NCBI RefSeq assembly: GCF_000217935.1
Contig: NZ_AFHI01000012.1
Coordinates: 186,001 to 250,000 of the forward strand
Reading direction: 5' to 3'
DNA length: 64,000 bases
Origin: Rheinheimera sp. A13L
GTDB lineage: Bacteria > Pseudomonadota > Gammaproteobacteria > Enterobacterales > Alteromonadaceae
Part shown: positions 26,648 to 34,402 of the stretch, one piece after another
How the letters are laid out: every line of letters starts with the position of its first letter
Position numbering within the stretch: position 1 is the stretch's first letter
The notes under the pieces: model-generated
What the model saw: the letters and a program-made list of their open reading frames with translations, nothing else
Told to the model about the DNA's origin: nothing
Databases searched by the model: none
Position numbers and translations under genes: made by a program

Positions 26648-27067
26648 CTAAGGAGCTGAGGCTATGAATTTGAATCTGTTGATCACTGAAAATGCAGTTT
26701 GTGCCGTAGTGAAATTTGAGTTCGTGACTTCAATATGCGCTTTGTACTGAACTGATGCTGGCAAAGGTGTTTTAAAGTAGTGAACCTGGCGATCAGCGCA
26801 GTTATAGCGCCCCAGCAGTAGATTGGATGGGCCATACAAATGCAAAGTACAACTGACGGATAAAGCCTTAACCGGATTAAATCCAAGCATCACAAAGTGA
26901 TCTGCATGTTCAGGCATCTGAATATCAATGATACGGCTTTGAGACTCGCCCGCGTTAAGCATAAAATCAGTGGTTACCAGTAGATCCCGCTCTCTGGCAG
27001 CATCTGCTGTCGCCCCGGATGAAAATGCCATAAGCAGGCTAAAAGCAAAGGTATTCAGGAATTTCAT
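26648..27067 (-). CDS. Secreted protein of unknown function between flgE and flgF
   Basis: About 139 residues starting at the ATG at 27067 (the GTG at 27073 lacks a ribosome site). An N-terminal signal peptide is clear (FLNTFAFSLLMAFSSGATADA), so the product is periplasmic or surface-exposed. The mature part is predicted mostly beta, with three cysteines (in VSCTLH, YNCAD) and no domain I recognise. It lies between the flgE terminator and the flgF sigma-54 promoter, in the same direction, and interrupts the usual flgE-flgF junction. A flagellar role is possible only by position. Confidence 0.65.
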   Translation of the reverse strand: MKFLNTFAFSLLMAFSSGATADAARERDLLVTTDFMLNAGESQSRIIDIQMPEHADHFVMLGFNPVKALSVSCTLHLYGPSNLLLGRYNCADRQVHYFKTPLPASVQYKAHIEVTNSNFTTAQTAFSVINRFKFIASAP

Positions 27068-27151
27068 AACCACCCCGCATTATAAAATGGGTTCTGTTGA
27101 CCGGGTTCTGCCAGATCCCGCTTTGGTCACAAGACTAAATTTAAGGTAATA

Positions 27152-27182
27152 AAAAACCCAAAGCAAAAGACTTTGGGTTTTT
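27152..27182 (-). terminator. Intrinsic terminator after flgE
   Basis: An 8-bp stem ACCCAAAG/CTTTGGGT with A and T runs on its two sides, starting 12 bp after the flgE stop. It ends the flgBCDE unit and looks able to act in both directions. Confidence 0.9.
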
Positions 27183-27194
27183 CTGATCAAGCTA

Positions 27195-28544
27195 TTAACG
27201 GATCTGCAGTACGGTATTTTGTAATGTACTGTTCACTTCAAGTGCTCTGGAGTTGGCCTGGAAGTTACGCTGAGCTGCAATTAAATCTACCAGCTCATTG
27301 GTCAGGTTGACATTAGAAGCTTCAAGCGCTGACGCATTAATAGAACCAAAAGTCCCTGAGTTTGCTTCACCAGCTAAAGCCTCCCCTGACAACAAACTTT
27401 CACGCCATGAGGTATTGCCAGCCTGAGTTAAGCCCTGAGGATTGGCGAATTTCACCATAGCCACCTGAGCCAGATACGTTTGATCGCCATTAGAGTATGA
27501 CGCCATGACTTTACCTGCAGCATCAATATCCACGCTGGTTAAACGACCTACTGTAGTACCATCCTGACCCAAAGCGCCTACTTCAAACTTAGACGCATAC
27601 TGAGTCGGTAACTTAGTACCACTTTCATCGCGGAACTGCACTGTGATGTTATTGTTGAACTGAGCGCCATTGGTTAAATAACCATTCAGAGGGTCGTTTA
27701 ATCCTGTGCCTACACCAGCTGGCAGGATCAGGTTAGGTAAAGACGCTGTTGTTGGCAAACTCGGAATACCTGTGGCATCAAAATCCATAATGATAGGGCC
27801 AATAGCAGAGTTGGGTGTTAAAGGACCACCTGCAGGAGATGCCGGGACCGTATTATTGTCATCCAATACCGCATACACCTCCCAATCGTTATTCAAGGTT
27901 GGTGCCTCACGACGGAAATACATAGTCAGAATATGAGGTTCACCTAAACTATCGTAAATTGTGGTAGAGGTGGTTGCATTGTAGCTGGCCTGATCTGTTG
28001 GGTTAAAAGCAACAGTTGGTGGCGTATTACGGGAGTCTACGTTCATTGTCACATAAACGTTGGACGTTGCCCGGGGTGCACCCGCTGTGTTTGGGATCTG
28101 AATAGGCTGAGTGGTACTTAAGCTAACCGAGGTTGTGTTGCCATTGGCCGGATTCACAGGAAAGCCCTGCAGGAAACCACCGTTATTGTCTGAGATAAAA
28201 TTGTTTTTATCCAGTTTAAAAGCACCGGCTCTGGTGTAAGAATAATCACGGGCGCCAATTTCAGGGGAGATGGCAAAAAAACCGTCACCTGTAATCGCCA
28301 TATCCAGCGAGTTATTAGTAAATCTTAACGAGCCCTGGGAAAACTGCTGTGCCACTTTAGAGGTCGTGACACCATCGCCTACTTTTGTTTTGTTGGAACT
28401 AAATACAGAGGCAGCATACACATCTGCAAACTCAGCACGGGATTCTTTAAAACCTGTGGTATTGACGTTGGCGATGTTATTCGCTGTAGTATCAATATCC
28501 TTCTGAGCCGCAGCCAGACCGCTTAACGCTATATTAAAACTCAT
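27195..28544 (-). CDS. flgE: Flagellar hook protein FlgE
   Basis: A 449-residue hook subunit. N-terminus SFNIALSGLAAAQKDIDTT with NNIANVNTTGFKESR, C-terminus ALEASNVNLTNELVDLIAAQR. It polymerises into the hook using the FlgD scaffold. It is the last gene of flgB-flgC-flgD-flgE and is followed by a strong terminator. Confidence 0.97.
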   Translation of the reverse strand: MSFNIALSGLAAAQKDIDTTANNIANVNTTGFKESRAEFADVYAASVFSSNKTKVGDGVTTSKVAQQFSQGSLRFTNNSLDMAITGDGFFAISPEIGARDYSYTRAGAFKLDKNNFISDNNGGFLQGFPVNPANGNTTSVSLSTTQPIQIPNTAGAPRATSNVYVTMNVDSRNTPPTVAFNPTDQASYNATTSTTIYDSLGEPHILTMYFRREAPTLNNDWEVYAVLDDNNTVPASPAGGPLTPNSAIGPIIMDFDATGIPSLPTTASLPNLILPAGVGTGLNDPLNGYLTNGAQFNNNITVQFRDESGTKLPTQYASKFEVGALGQDGTTVGRLTSVDIDAAGKVMASYSNGDQTYLAQVAMVKFANPQGLTQAGNTSWRESLLSGEALAGEANSGTFGSINASALEASNVNLTNELVDLIAAQRNFQANSRALEVNSTLQNTVLQIR

Positions 28545-28568
28545 AGATCACCTCAATTCATTCATTGA

Positions 28569-29312
28569 CTAGGTTGCAATTTCTTCAATATCAGATAATT
28601 TTTTCTGGCCTTGGCCATAAACGTTTAATAACAGCCCCTGAGTGGTGCCATTACCTAAAGTAATACTGGTTACGGGTGCATAAACTGAAGTCGTTATAGC
28701 CTCATTTTTGCCCGCAATAGAGGCTTCAACTGAAATGGTATAAACACCTGCTTTTGCAAGTTCCATCACAGGAATACCTTTGTCATCGACCTTAGGAGTA
28801 CCATCCTCATTCACAGCCTGAGTATCAGTAGTACCATCCCATGGCAGTTGTAAGCGTCCTGCGTCCGCTTTATCTATAGTGACGGAACGAACTACAACTC
28901 CACTTTCATTTTTGATACTAACTTTGACGTTTGTGGCGTTTTCCGGGAAATTAGCACTTGCCACTACATCATTTTTACCGTCAAACACCAAATCGTCCGA
29001 CTTCACCAACACATACTGCCCCACCAAAGATGAAGCCTGTAAAGCCTGACTGGAGTTCATGGAGGTGGCAAAATCTTTAAAGTTGGTATTCATCTGGGAA
29101 ATACCATCGGCCATAGTAAAGTTGGTCATCTGCGCTATCATCTGATCGTTTTCAACCGGCTTGGTTGGATCCTGATAAGCCAGTTGTTGCGTTAAAAGCG
29201 CAAAAAAGTCTGACTGGGTTAAAGCGCCATTGCCTTCAGATTCAGGCGTAGTGGGCTTTTCCCCCCAATACATACCATCTAAAGCACTTTTATCATTGGT
29301 TACATTACTCAT
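28569..29312 (-). CDS. flgD: Flagellar hook assembly scaffold FlgD
   Basis: A 247-residue protein. The N-terminal FlgD segment LTQSDFFALLTQQLAYQDPTKP and NDQMIAQMTNFTMADGI is characteristic, and the C-terminal part has the Ig/FlgD-Tudor-like strands. It caps the growing hook and is discarded afterwards. It is in operon with flgC (10 bp) and flgE (24 bp). Confidence 0.95.
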   Translation of the reverse strand: MSNVTNDKSALDGMYWGEKPTTPESEGNGALTQSDFFALLTQQLAYQDPTKPVENDQMIAQMTNFTMADGISQMNTNFKDFATSMNSSQALQASSLVGQYVLVKSDDLVFDGKNDVVASANFPENATNVKVSIKNESGVVVRSVTIDKADAGRLQLPWDGTTDTQAVNEDGTPKVDDKGIPVMELAKAGVYTISVEASIAGKNEAITTSVYAPVTSITLGNGTTQGLLLNVYGQGQKKLSDIEEIAT

Positions 29313-29322
29313 GCCTTACCCC

Positions 29323-29739
29323 TTACCTTTGGCCCATCATCAGCGTCCGACTGACCAATTGTTTGGCAGCATCTGCTACCTGTACATTGGTTTCGTAAGA
29401 GCGTGAGGCTGAAATCATGTTGGCCATTTCTTCCATAATGTTCACGTTTGGCTTGTAGATGTAGCCTTTTTCATCAGACAAAGGATGATGAGGCGCATAC
29501 TCCACATTCAATGGTGCATCAGACTCAACAATACCTAACACCTGCACCTTGGCACCTGCCTGACCTTGCTGAGCATTTTCAAGTGCTGTAGCAAAAACCG
29601 GATGACGGGCTCTGTAGGTTTGGTCAATGCTACTGCTGACGCTATTGGCATTAGCCATATTACTGGCGGTGGTATTCAGCCGTACTTGTTGCGCTGACAT
29701 CCCGCTTCCGGCTATATCAAAAATGTTATATAAACTCAT
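29323..29739 (-). CDS. flgC: Flagellar proximal rod protein FlgC
   Basis: About 138 residues with SLYNIFDIAGSGMSAQQVRL at the start and PNVNIMEEMANMISASRSYETN at the end, both diagnostic. I prefer the ATG at 29739: GGAG lies 9 nt upstream of it, whereas the ATG at 29748 is only 1 nt from that site. Confidence 0.94.
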   Translation of the reverse strand: MSLYNIFDIAGSGMSAQQVRLNTTASNMANANSVSSSIDQTYRARHPVFATALENAQQGQAGAKVQVLGIVESDAPLNVEYAPHHPLSDEKGYIYKPNVNIMEEMANMISASRSYETNVQVADAAKQLVSRTLMMGQR

Positions 29740-29788
29740 GACTGACATACTCCAGTAACAGCAATATCAAAAACTTTATGCAGGCTCA

Positions 29789-30190
29789 TCATTGAGATCC
29801 TCCGGTAATGGCTTTTTTCAGGCCGCTGATCCGACTATTCAGGAAGTTCAGCGTTGTCTGATATTCCATACTGTTGCGGGTAAAAGCATTTCGCTCTTCG
29901 TGGATGTCAACCGTATTGCCATCCCCTGTATCAGGCTGATTGGGAATACGGTACTGAGACTCAGCATGGCGGGCTGTGGAGATTTCAAAATGCTTCGGAT
30001 CAGTGCGGCCAAGCGAACCCGATTGGCGCGACTTAGCACCTGCCAAAGCGGTTTGAAAGTCCATGTCTTTTGCCTTGTAACCCGGAGTATCGGCATTTGC
30101 GATATTTTCGGCCAAGACCTGAGAACGTTTGTCGCGGATCAGTAATGCATCAGGGTGAAGCCCAAATGCGTTTTCAAAGCTGATTGCCAT
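29789..30190 (-). CDS. flgB: Flagellar proximal rod protein FlgB
   Basis: About 133 residues starting AISFENAFGLHPDALLIR, with NIANADTPGYKAKDMDF. The frame is open to 30220, but the sigma-54 promoter predicts transcription from near 30216, and AGGA lies 8 nt before the ATG at 30190. This start also matches the family. First gene of flgBCDE. Confidence 0.94.
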   Translation of the reverse strand: MAISFENAFGLHPDALLIRDKRSQVLAENIANADTPGYKAKDMDFQTALAGAKSRQSGSLGRTDPKHFEISTARHAESQYRIPNQPDTGDGNTVDIHEERNAFTRNSMEYQTTLNFLNSRISGLKKAITGGSQ

Positions 30191-30227
30191 TATTGCCATC
30201 CTGTTTTTCAGAGATGGCAAATACTAA

Positions 30228-30242
30228 GCAAAACTCAGGCCA
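30228..30242 (-). promoter_or_regulatory. Sigma-54 promoter of flgBCDE
   Basis: TGGCCTGAGTTTTGC on the minus strand has −24 GG and −12 GC at the exact spacing with TTTGC at −12. It lies in the 61-bp gap between cheR and the corrected flgB start. Confidence 0.85.
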
Positions 30243-30251
30243 GATTTTTTG

Positions 30252-31091
30252 TCAGACTTTTTTGCGGTACACAATACCCGGATTACAACGCACCATATCA
30301 AAGTCGTTGTTCAGGCTGGAAAGGGATTCTGAAGCACCAAGAAACAAGTAACCACGCGGGTTTAACGCTTGCGAGAACTGTTTGATGATTTTCATTTTTA
30401 CTTCGGGGGAAAAATAGATCAGTACGTTGCGACAGAAAATAATATCAAACTTGCCCAGCAGGGTGTAGCTGTCTAACAGGTTTAAATGGCGGAACGAAAC
30501 GTTTTTTCGAACGGCATCTTTTAGCCGCATCATGCCGTTGCCGGAATCATCAAAAAATTTACTGCGACGCTCCGGAGATAAGCCACGGGATAAAGCCAAA
30601 CCGTCATATTCGGCTCGCTGGCAATGCTCCAGCATGGCGTTGGAGATATCTGTGCCTAAAATGTGCAGGCCCATTGGAAAGGCCGAAGGCCTGCCTTGCT
30701 GGTATTCCAGACCCGTCATGGCAATTGAATAAGGTTCCTGACCAGAGGAACTGGCAGCCGACCAAATTTTGACGGTTTTCTGAGTTTTCTCAAATTCAGG
30801 AAGAATTTGTTTTTTCAGAAGTTCATAAGGGTAACTGTCACGAAACCACAAGGTTTCATTTGTGGTCATAGCGTCTATCACAGCGGAACGCAATTGCCGC
30901 TCAAAGGGGCTTAAGGTTTTGTTCAGTAACTCTGACAAAGACGACAAGCCAAAGCGCTGCATCAAAGGCGCAAGACGGCTTTTGACCAGATACTGTTTGT
31001 TATCGCCCAACACAATACCGCACTGTTGCTCGAGGAAATCCCGAAACAGACGATATTCACTTTCCTGCAGTTCTTTGTTTGCCACTAACAT
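30252..31091 (-). CDS. cheR: Chemotaxis protein methyltransferase CheR
   Basis: A 279-residue CheR. The N-terminal helical domain is followed by the SAM-binding domain with IWSAASSSGQEPYSIAM and IIFCRNVLIYF. It methylates glutamates of chemoreceptors with SAM for adaptation. It lies 7 bp after cheV in the same direction, and the cheV-cheR pair upstream of flgB is the usual arrangement in Vibrio, Shewanella and relatives. Confidence 0.96.
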   Translation of the reverse strand: MLVANKELQESEYRLFRDFLEQQCGIVLGDNKQYLVKSRLAPLMQRFGLSSLSELLNKTLSPFERQLRSAVIDAMTTNETLWFRDSYPYELLKKQILPEFEKTQKTVKIWSAASSSGQEPYSIAMTGLEYQQGRPSAFPMGLHILGTDISNAMLEHCQRAEYDGLALSRGLSPERRSKFFDDSGNGMMRLKDAVRKNVSFRHLNLLDSYTLLGKFDIIFCRNVLIYFSPEVKMKIIKQFSQALNPRGYLFLGASESLSSLNNDFDMVRCNPGIVYRKKV

Positions 31092-31098
31092 AAAACCT

Positions 31099-32028
31099 CT
31101 AATCAGTATGCAACCATTTCCGCACGGATTCGGCTAATTCATCGGGATTAAATTTCGCAATAAAATCATCTGCGCCCACTTTTTGTACCATCTGCTGGTT
31201 AAAAACACCACTCAGAGATGTATGTAAAATCACATGCAGGGGTTTCAGCTTTGGATCCAGCCGAATTTCCGCTGTCAGGGTGTAGCCGTCCATTTCCGGC
31301 ATTTCTATGTCAGAAATCAACAGCCCCACTTTGTCAGTGACCGAATTTTGACAAGCCGCTGCCGTTTCCTGTAAATAAGTTAAAGCTTCACGGCCATTGT
31401 TGACCAGATGCATCTGCACCCCTAAACCTTCCAAAGCGCGTTTTACCTGATTCCTGGCTACAGCAGAGTCATCGGCAATCAGAATCAGTCTGTCGCCCAA
31501 ATCTTCGCTGATGGTCGAAGTAATTACATTGCTGCTGATGCTGGTTGGCGAAGGTGAAATTTCTTCCAGAATTTTTTCAACATCGATAATTTCAACCAGT
31601 TCTTTATCTATTTCGGTAATAGCCGTCAGGTAACTCTGTTTACCCCCTGTGCCTTTTGGCGGCGGCATAATAGAAGCCCAGTTGATATTGATAATTCGTT
31701 CAACAGACTGGACTAAAAAACCCTGCACAGAGCGGTTATATTCAGCAATGATAATAAAACAATCTTTGGTGTTTTCGATAGCTCGGCCGCCCGTTGCCAG
31801 ACTTAAATCGATCACAGAAATTGTCTGACCACGGATATGAGCTATGCCTCTGACATACTTATTGCGTTTAGGTATGGCGGTTAAAGGAGGACACTGCAGC
31901 ACTTCGCGCACTTTAAATACATTAATACCAAAACGCTGACGACCATTTAAGCGGAATAATAAAAGCTCCAGTCTGTTCTGCCCTACCAATTGAGTGCGCT
32001 GATTGACTGAATCCAGAATACCCGCCAT
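31099..32028 (-). CDS. cheV: Chemotaxis coupling protein CheV (CheW-receiver fusion)
   Basis: A 309-residue protein. The N-terminal CheW domain (about 15-160) couples receptors to CheA. The C-terminal receiver domain (about 180-305) has the acidic pair in ILIADDSAVARNQ, the phospho-acceptor Asp in ISDIEMPEMDG, and the conserved Lys in FIAKFNPDEL. It probably adjusts receptor coupling upon phosphorylation. It is divergent from flgA. Confidence 0.96.
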   Translation of the reverse strand: MAGILDSVNQRTQLVGQNRLELLLFRLNGRQRFGINVFKVREVLQCPPLTAIPKRNKYVRGIAHIRGQTISVIDLSLATGGRAIENTKDCFIIIAEYNRSVQGFLVQSVERIININWASIMPPPKGTGGKQSYLTAITEIDKELVEIIDVEKILEEISPSPTSISSNVITSTISEDLGDRLILIADDSAVARNQVKRALEGLGVQMHLVNNGREALTYLQETAAACQNSVTDKVGLLISDIEMPEMDGYTLTAEIRLDPKLKPLHVILHTSLSGVFNQQMVQKVGADDFIAKFNPDELAESVRKWLHTD

Positions 32029-32122
32029 AGAAGACTCCCCTGCCTGAAAGAATTAGTGGTCCTAGAAAATCGGGAACGATTCTTGCTTAGGTCACTCTAG
32101 AATGAAAAATGACTGAAAATTG

Positions 32123-32157
32123 ACATACTTAAGTATGTTATAACCCTTTGCCGATAA
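32123..32157 (+). promoter_or_regulatory. Perfect palindrome and sigma-28-like −10 between cheV and flgA
   Basis: ACATACTTAAGTATGT (32123-32138) is a perfect 16-bp inverted repeat. Twelve bp after it is GCCGATAA (32150-32157), an ideal sigma-28 −10. A −35-like TAAG overlaps the palindrome but with N16 instead of N15 spacing. A start near 32164 would leave only about 11 nt before the flgA ATG. Either the palindrome is an operator or the site is a weak FliA promoter; this is uncertain. Confidence 0.45.
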
Positions 32158-32174
32158 AGCATAGCTGAAACCAT

Positions 32175-32876
32175 ATGAAAATGTACGATAATTTTTTGAG
32201 ATCCTCCCTGTATTGTACTGTGTTAGCGACGGTTTTTTCTGCCGCGTTTTCAGTGCATGCGGCAAGTTTCAGCCCGCAGCAATTGACTGCTGAAGCAAAA
32301 AACTGGCTGGAGTTGCAAAAAGAAGTACCAGCAGGTGCTCAGAGTCAGATTTCAACTCTGGACTCACGTCTGGGGCATAAAGAATGTAATCAGCCTTTAC
32401 AGTTTAGCTTTGCAGGTCCTGTCAGTAATCAGGCTACAGTTCAAATTCGCTGCCAAAGCCCACAAAAATGGCAGTTGTTTGTTGCAGTGCGTTTTACCCA
32501 ACAAACAGAAGCTGTACTGAGTTTGCGAAATATTGCTTTAGGTTCTTTGATCACTGCCGATATGTTAACGCTTGGGCAAGCCGATTTGCGGCTGGCTCGA
32601 GGTTCTCTGATTAAAAACCCTGCTTCGGTGCTGGGTGCCAGAGTAAAAAGAAGCTTGTCTGCAGGACAAGTTGTGACATTGCAGGATCTTTGTCTTGTAT
32701 GTAAAGGCGATATAGTTACAATTAGTGGTTTGAATAACGGTCTTGAAGTCAGAGCTGTGGGAATAGCTCAGGTGGATGGCATTCTTGGTGACCAAATTCA
32801 GGTGACCAACAGACAGTCCAACAGAACCATAGTCGCAGAAGTTGTTGCAGTGAAAAAAGTTGCAATAAAATTTTAA
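32175..32876 (+). CDS. flgA: Flagellar P-ring assembly chaperone FlgA
   Basis: A 233-residue periplasmic protein with a signal peptide ending near VHAASF. The C-terminal SAF-like domain (NIALGSLITADMLTLGQADL..., then RVKRSLSAGQVVTLQDL) is typical. FlgA assists FlgI ring assembly. The start (ATG 32175) has only a weak ribosome site; ATG at 32181 is an alternative. First of flgA-flgM-flgN on the plus strand. Confidence 0.93.
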   Translation: MKMYDNFLRSSLYCTVLATVFSAAFSVHAASFSPQQLTAEAKNWLELQKEVPAGAQSQISTLDSRLGHKECNQPLQFSFAGPVSNQATVQIRCQSPQKWQLFVAVRFTQQTEAVLSLRNIALGSLITADMLTLGQADLRLARGSLIKNPASVLGARVKRSLSAGQVVTLQDLCLVCKGDIVTISGLNNGLEVRAVGIAQVDGILGDQIQVTNRQSNRTIVAEVVAVKKVAIKF

Positions 32877-32884
32877 ATACTGAC

Positions 32885-32911
32885 TAAAGTTTTACCGGGC
32901 ACTGCCGTTAT
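32885..32911 (+). promoter_or_regulatory. Sigma-28 promoter of flgM-flgN
   Basis: TAAAGTTT...GCCGTTAT arranged as TAAA-N15-GCCGTTAT, 8 bp after the flgA stop. The predicted start near 32918 gives a 35-nt leader. This allows FliA to boost its own anti-sigma factor. Confidence 0.8.
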
Positions 32912-32952
32912 ACAAAGTAAGGGATCCGAAACCGGATAGAGAGGGTAGAAAA

Positions 32953-33294
32953 ATGGCGATCAATGTAAACACAGGCCTGCCAGTCACTCAACAAGTGAAA
33001 GCTGACAAAGCCGAACAACAAAATATTCAAAAACAGCAGGTTGTACAACAACAGGCCGTTCAGCAGCAAGCCACTACAGGCACAGCTGCACAAAAACAGG
33101 ATTCAGTATCGCTGACATCTCAGGCGCAGCAATTCAGCAAAGCCCAGGACAAAGCGAAAGCCAGCTCAGGTGTTGATCAAGAGAAAATCGATAAGATCAA
33201 ACAAGAGATCTCTGAAGGCAAATATAAAGTGAATGTAGAACAACTGGCACGTCGTATCGTCCAGTTTGAAGGCGAGCTTTTCAGTAAAAAATGA
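32953..33294 (+). CDS. flgM: Anti-sigma-28 factor FlgM
   Basis: A 113-residue protein. The Gln-rich, disordered N-terminal half is followed by the conserved C-terminal FliA-binding part (DSVSLTSQAQQFSKAQ, then VDQEKIDKIKQEISEGKY). It holds FliA inactive until the hook is complete, then is exported. Its targets are visible in this window as the sigma-28 promoters. It overlaps flgN by 4 bp (ATGA). Confidence 0.94.
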   Translation: MAINVNTGLPVTQQVKADKAEQQNIQKQQVVQQQAVQQQATTGTAAQKQDSVSLTSQAQQFSKAQDKAKASSGVDQEKIDKIKQEISEGKYKVNVEQLARRIVQFEGELFSKK

Positions 33295-33725
33295 GTAACG
33301 CCTACTCTTCTATCCTCACCCTGTTAAATGAGCAAGAGCAGCACCTGGATGTGCTGCTTTTGTTGCTTCATAAGGAGCTGGACGCTATCCGGAGCCGTGA
33401 TGTTGAAGCACTTAAAAACAATACAGACGAAAAAATCCGTATTCTTGAATTGGTTCAGACCGCTGATCTGCAATTAGCTGCCTTGCCAGAATTAGCTGAA
33501 GCCAAAGAGCAAAGCTGGTTTCAGGAGCATTTAAATCGTCTTGAAGAAAAGCTGGCGCAATGTAAATACCAGAATCAGGTCAACAGCCAAAGTGTTGAGC
33601 AAAGCCAACTGGTGATTGAACGCTTTAAAACTGAATTATTGCAAAGCCGTGGCCGTGCAGGTTTAACCTACACCAATAAAGGCAAAACGGCTCAGGTAGA
33701 TAAAGGCCCGGGTATTAAAGCCTAG
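33291..33725 (+). CDS. flgN: Flagellar export chaperone FlgN
   Basis: A 144-residue helical protein with coiled-coil heptads (LLNEQEQHLDVLLLLLHKE at the start) and a disordered C-terminal tail. FlgN carries FlgK and FlgL to the export apparatus. Its ATG overlaps the flgM stop, and a strong terminator follows. Confidence 0.9.
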   Translation: MSNAYSSILTLLNEQEQHLDVLLLLLHKELDAIRSRDVEALKNNTDEKIRILELVQTADLQLAALPELAEAKEQSWFQEHLNRLEEKLAQCKYQNQVNSQSVEQSQLVIERFKTELLQSRGRAGLTYTNKGKTAQVDKGPGIKA

Positions 33726-33742
33726 ATGCTTCGTTATCCAAC

Positions 33743-33770
33743 AAAAAAACCGTCATCTGACGGTTTTTTT
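33743..33770. terminator. Bidirectional terminator between flgN and flgP
   Basis: The stem ACCGTCA/TGACGGT is flanked by seven A on the left and seven T on the right. It serves flgN on the plus strand and flgP on the minus strand. Confidence 0.93.
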
Positions 33771-33790
33771 GATCTGCAAGCAGCAGGCTA

Positions 33791-34246
33791 TTAATAGTAC
33801 TTCACATTTTTGATACGGCGGGTTGGCTGACTGTTTAAATACAAGTCATACACCTGTTTAAAATCCAGTTCCAGCTCTGTGGCATACACATCACCCACAG
33901 GATAAGTTTTTACTACCCTGGCACCACGAATAATGCCGCTGACTGATGAGTTTAGTTGATCATTGCCAACCATCATTTGCTGCATATTGGCTTTAGCGTC
34001 AATTCTTTGGCCATACACCTGCTCTGCAAGCTCTCTGTAGGCTTCCAGCTTAGAGGCTTTCATTGCCATCAGCATACGTTCTTGCTCGGTGGCTCCGGGC
34101 TGCTGACTTAAGGGTGCATAACCCACTGCTTTTAGCACAGGAAAACGCTGCGGTTCCACGGTTTCCCATTCGACATGCCGATCGGCAACCATGCTGCAGC
34201 CGGGTAATAACGTCAGCAACAACGCACTGATGGTTAGTTTGTTCAT
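33791..34246 (-). CDS. flgP: Flagellar outer-membrane lipoprotein FlgP
   Basis: A 151-residue LPP20-type lipoprotein with lipobox LLPGC (Cys16) and the conserved core MAMKASKLEAYRELAEQVYG...IRGARVVKTYPVG. In Vibrio, FlgP together with FlgO and FlgT forms outer ring structures (H-ring region) that stabilise the flagellum. It is convergent with flgN and divergent from flgT. The usual neighbour flgO is absent here; FlgO-family genes are at 50479-53693. Confidence 0.9.
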   Translation of the reverse strand: MNKLTISALLLTLLPGCSMVADRHVEWETVEPQRFPVLKAVGYAPLSQQPGATEQERMLMAMKASKLEAYRELAEQVYGQRIDAKANMQQMMVGNDQLNSSVSGIIRGARVVKTYPVGDVYATELELDFKQVYDLYLNSQPTRRIKNVKYY

Positions 34247-34296
34247 AATAGCCTGCCTCTGCCTATCTATTGATCTCTTTCATAACTGTAAATAAT

Positions 34297-34311
34297 GCAC
34301 AATCCGTGCCT
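34297..34311 (-). promoter_or_regulatory. Sigma-54 type promoter of flgP
   Basis: AGGCACGGATTGTGC on the minus strand has GGCACG at −24 and GTGC at −12 with exact spacing. The predicted start near 34285 is about 39 nt before flgP. Confidence 0.72.
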
Positions 34312-34352
34312 TTTCTATAATTTCTGACTATGTTTGATAAAAATTGAAATTC

Positions 34353-34367
34353 AGGCATAACTTTTGC
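34353..34367 (+). promoter_or_regulatory. Sigma-54 type promoter of flgT
   Basis: AGGCATAACTTTTGC on the plus strand has GG and GC at exact spacing. The predicted start near 34379 lies 24 nt before the ATG at 34403 and just before its AGAGGA site, which supports that start. Confidence 0.75.
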
Positions 34368-34402
34368 TTCTGTCCTGTCAGATACTTTATAGAGGATTAG
34401 TC

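Noticed and set aside
27079-27084. TATAAT on the minus strand as −10 promoter of the unknown protein gene before flgF
   Set aside because: A start 7 nt downstream would fall at about 27072, leaving no room for the ribosome site of the ATG at 27067, and no −35 is present at the right distance.
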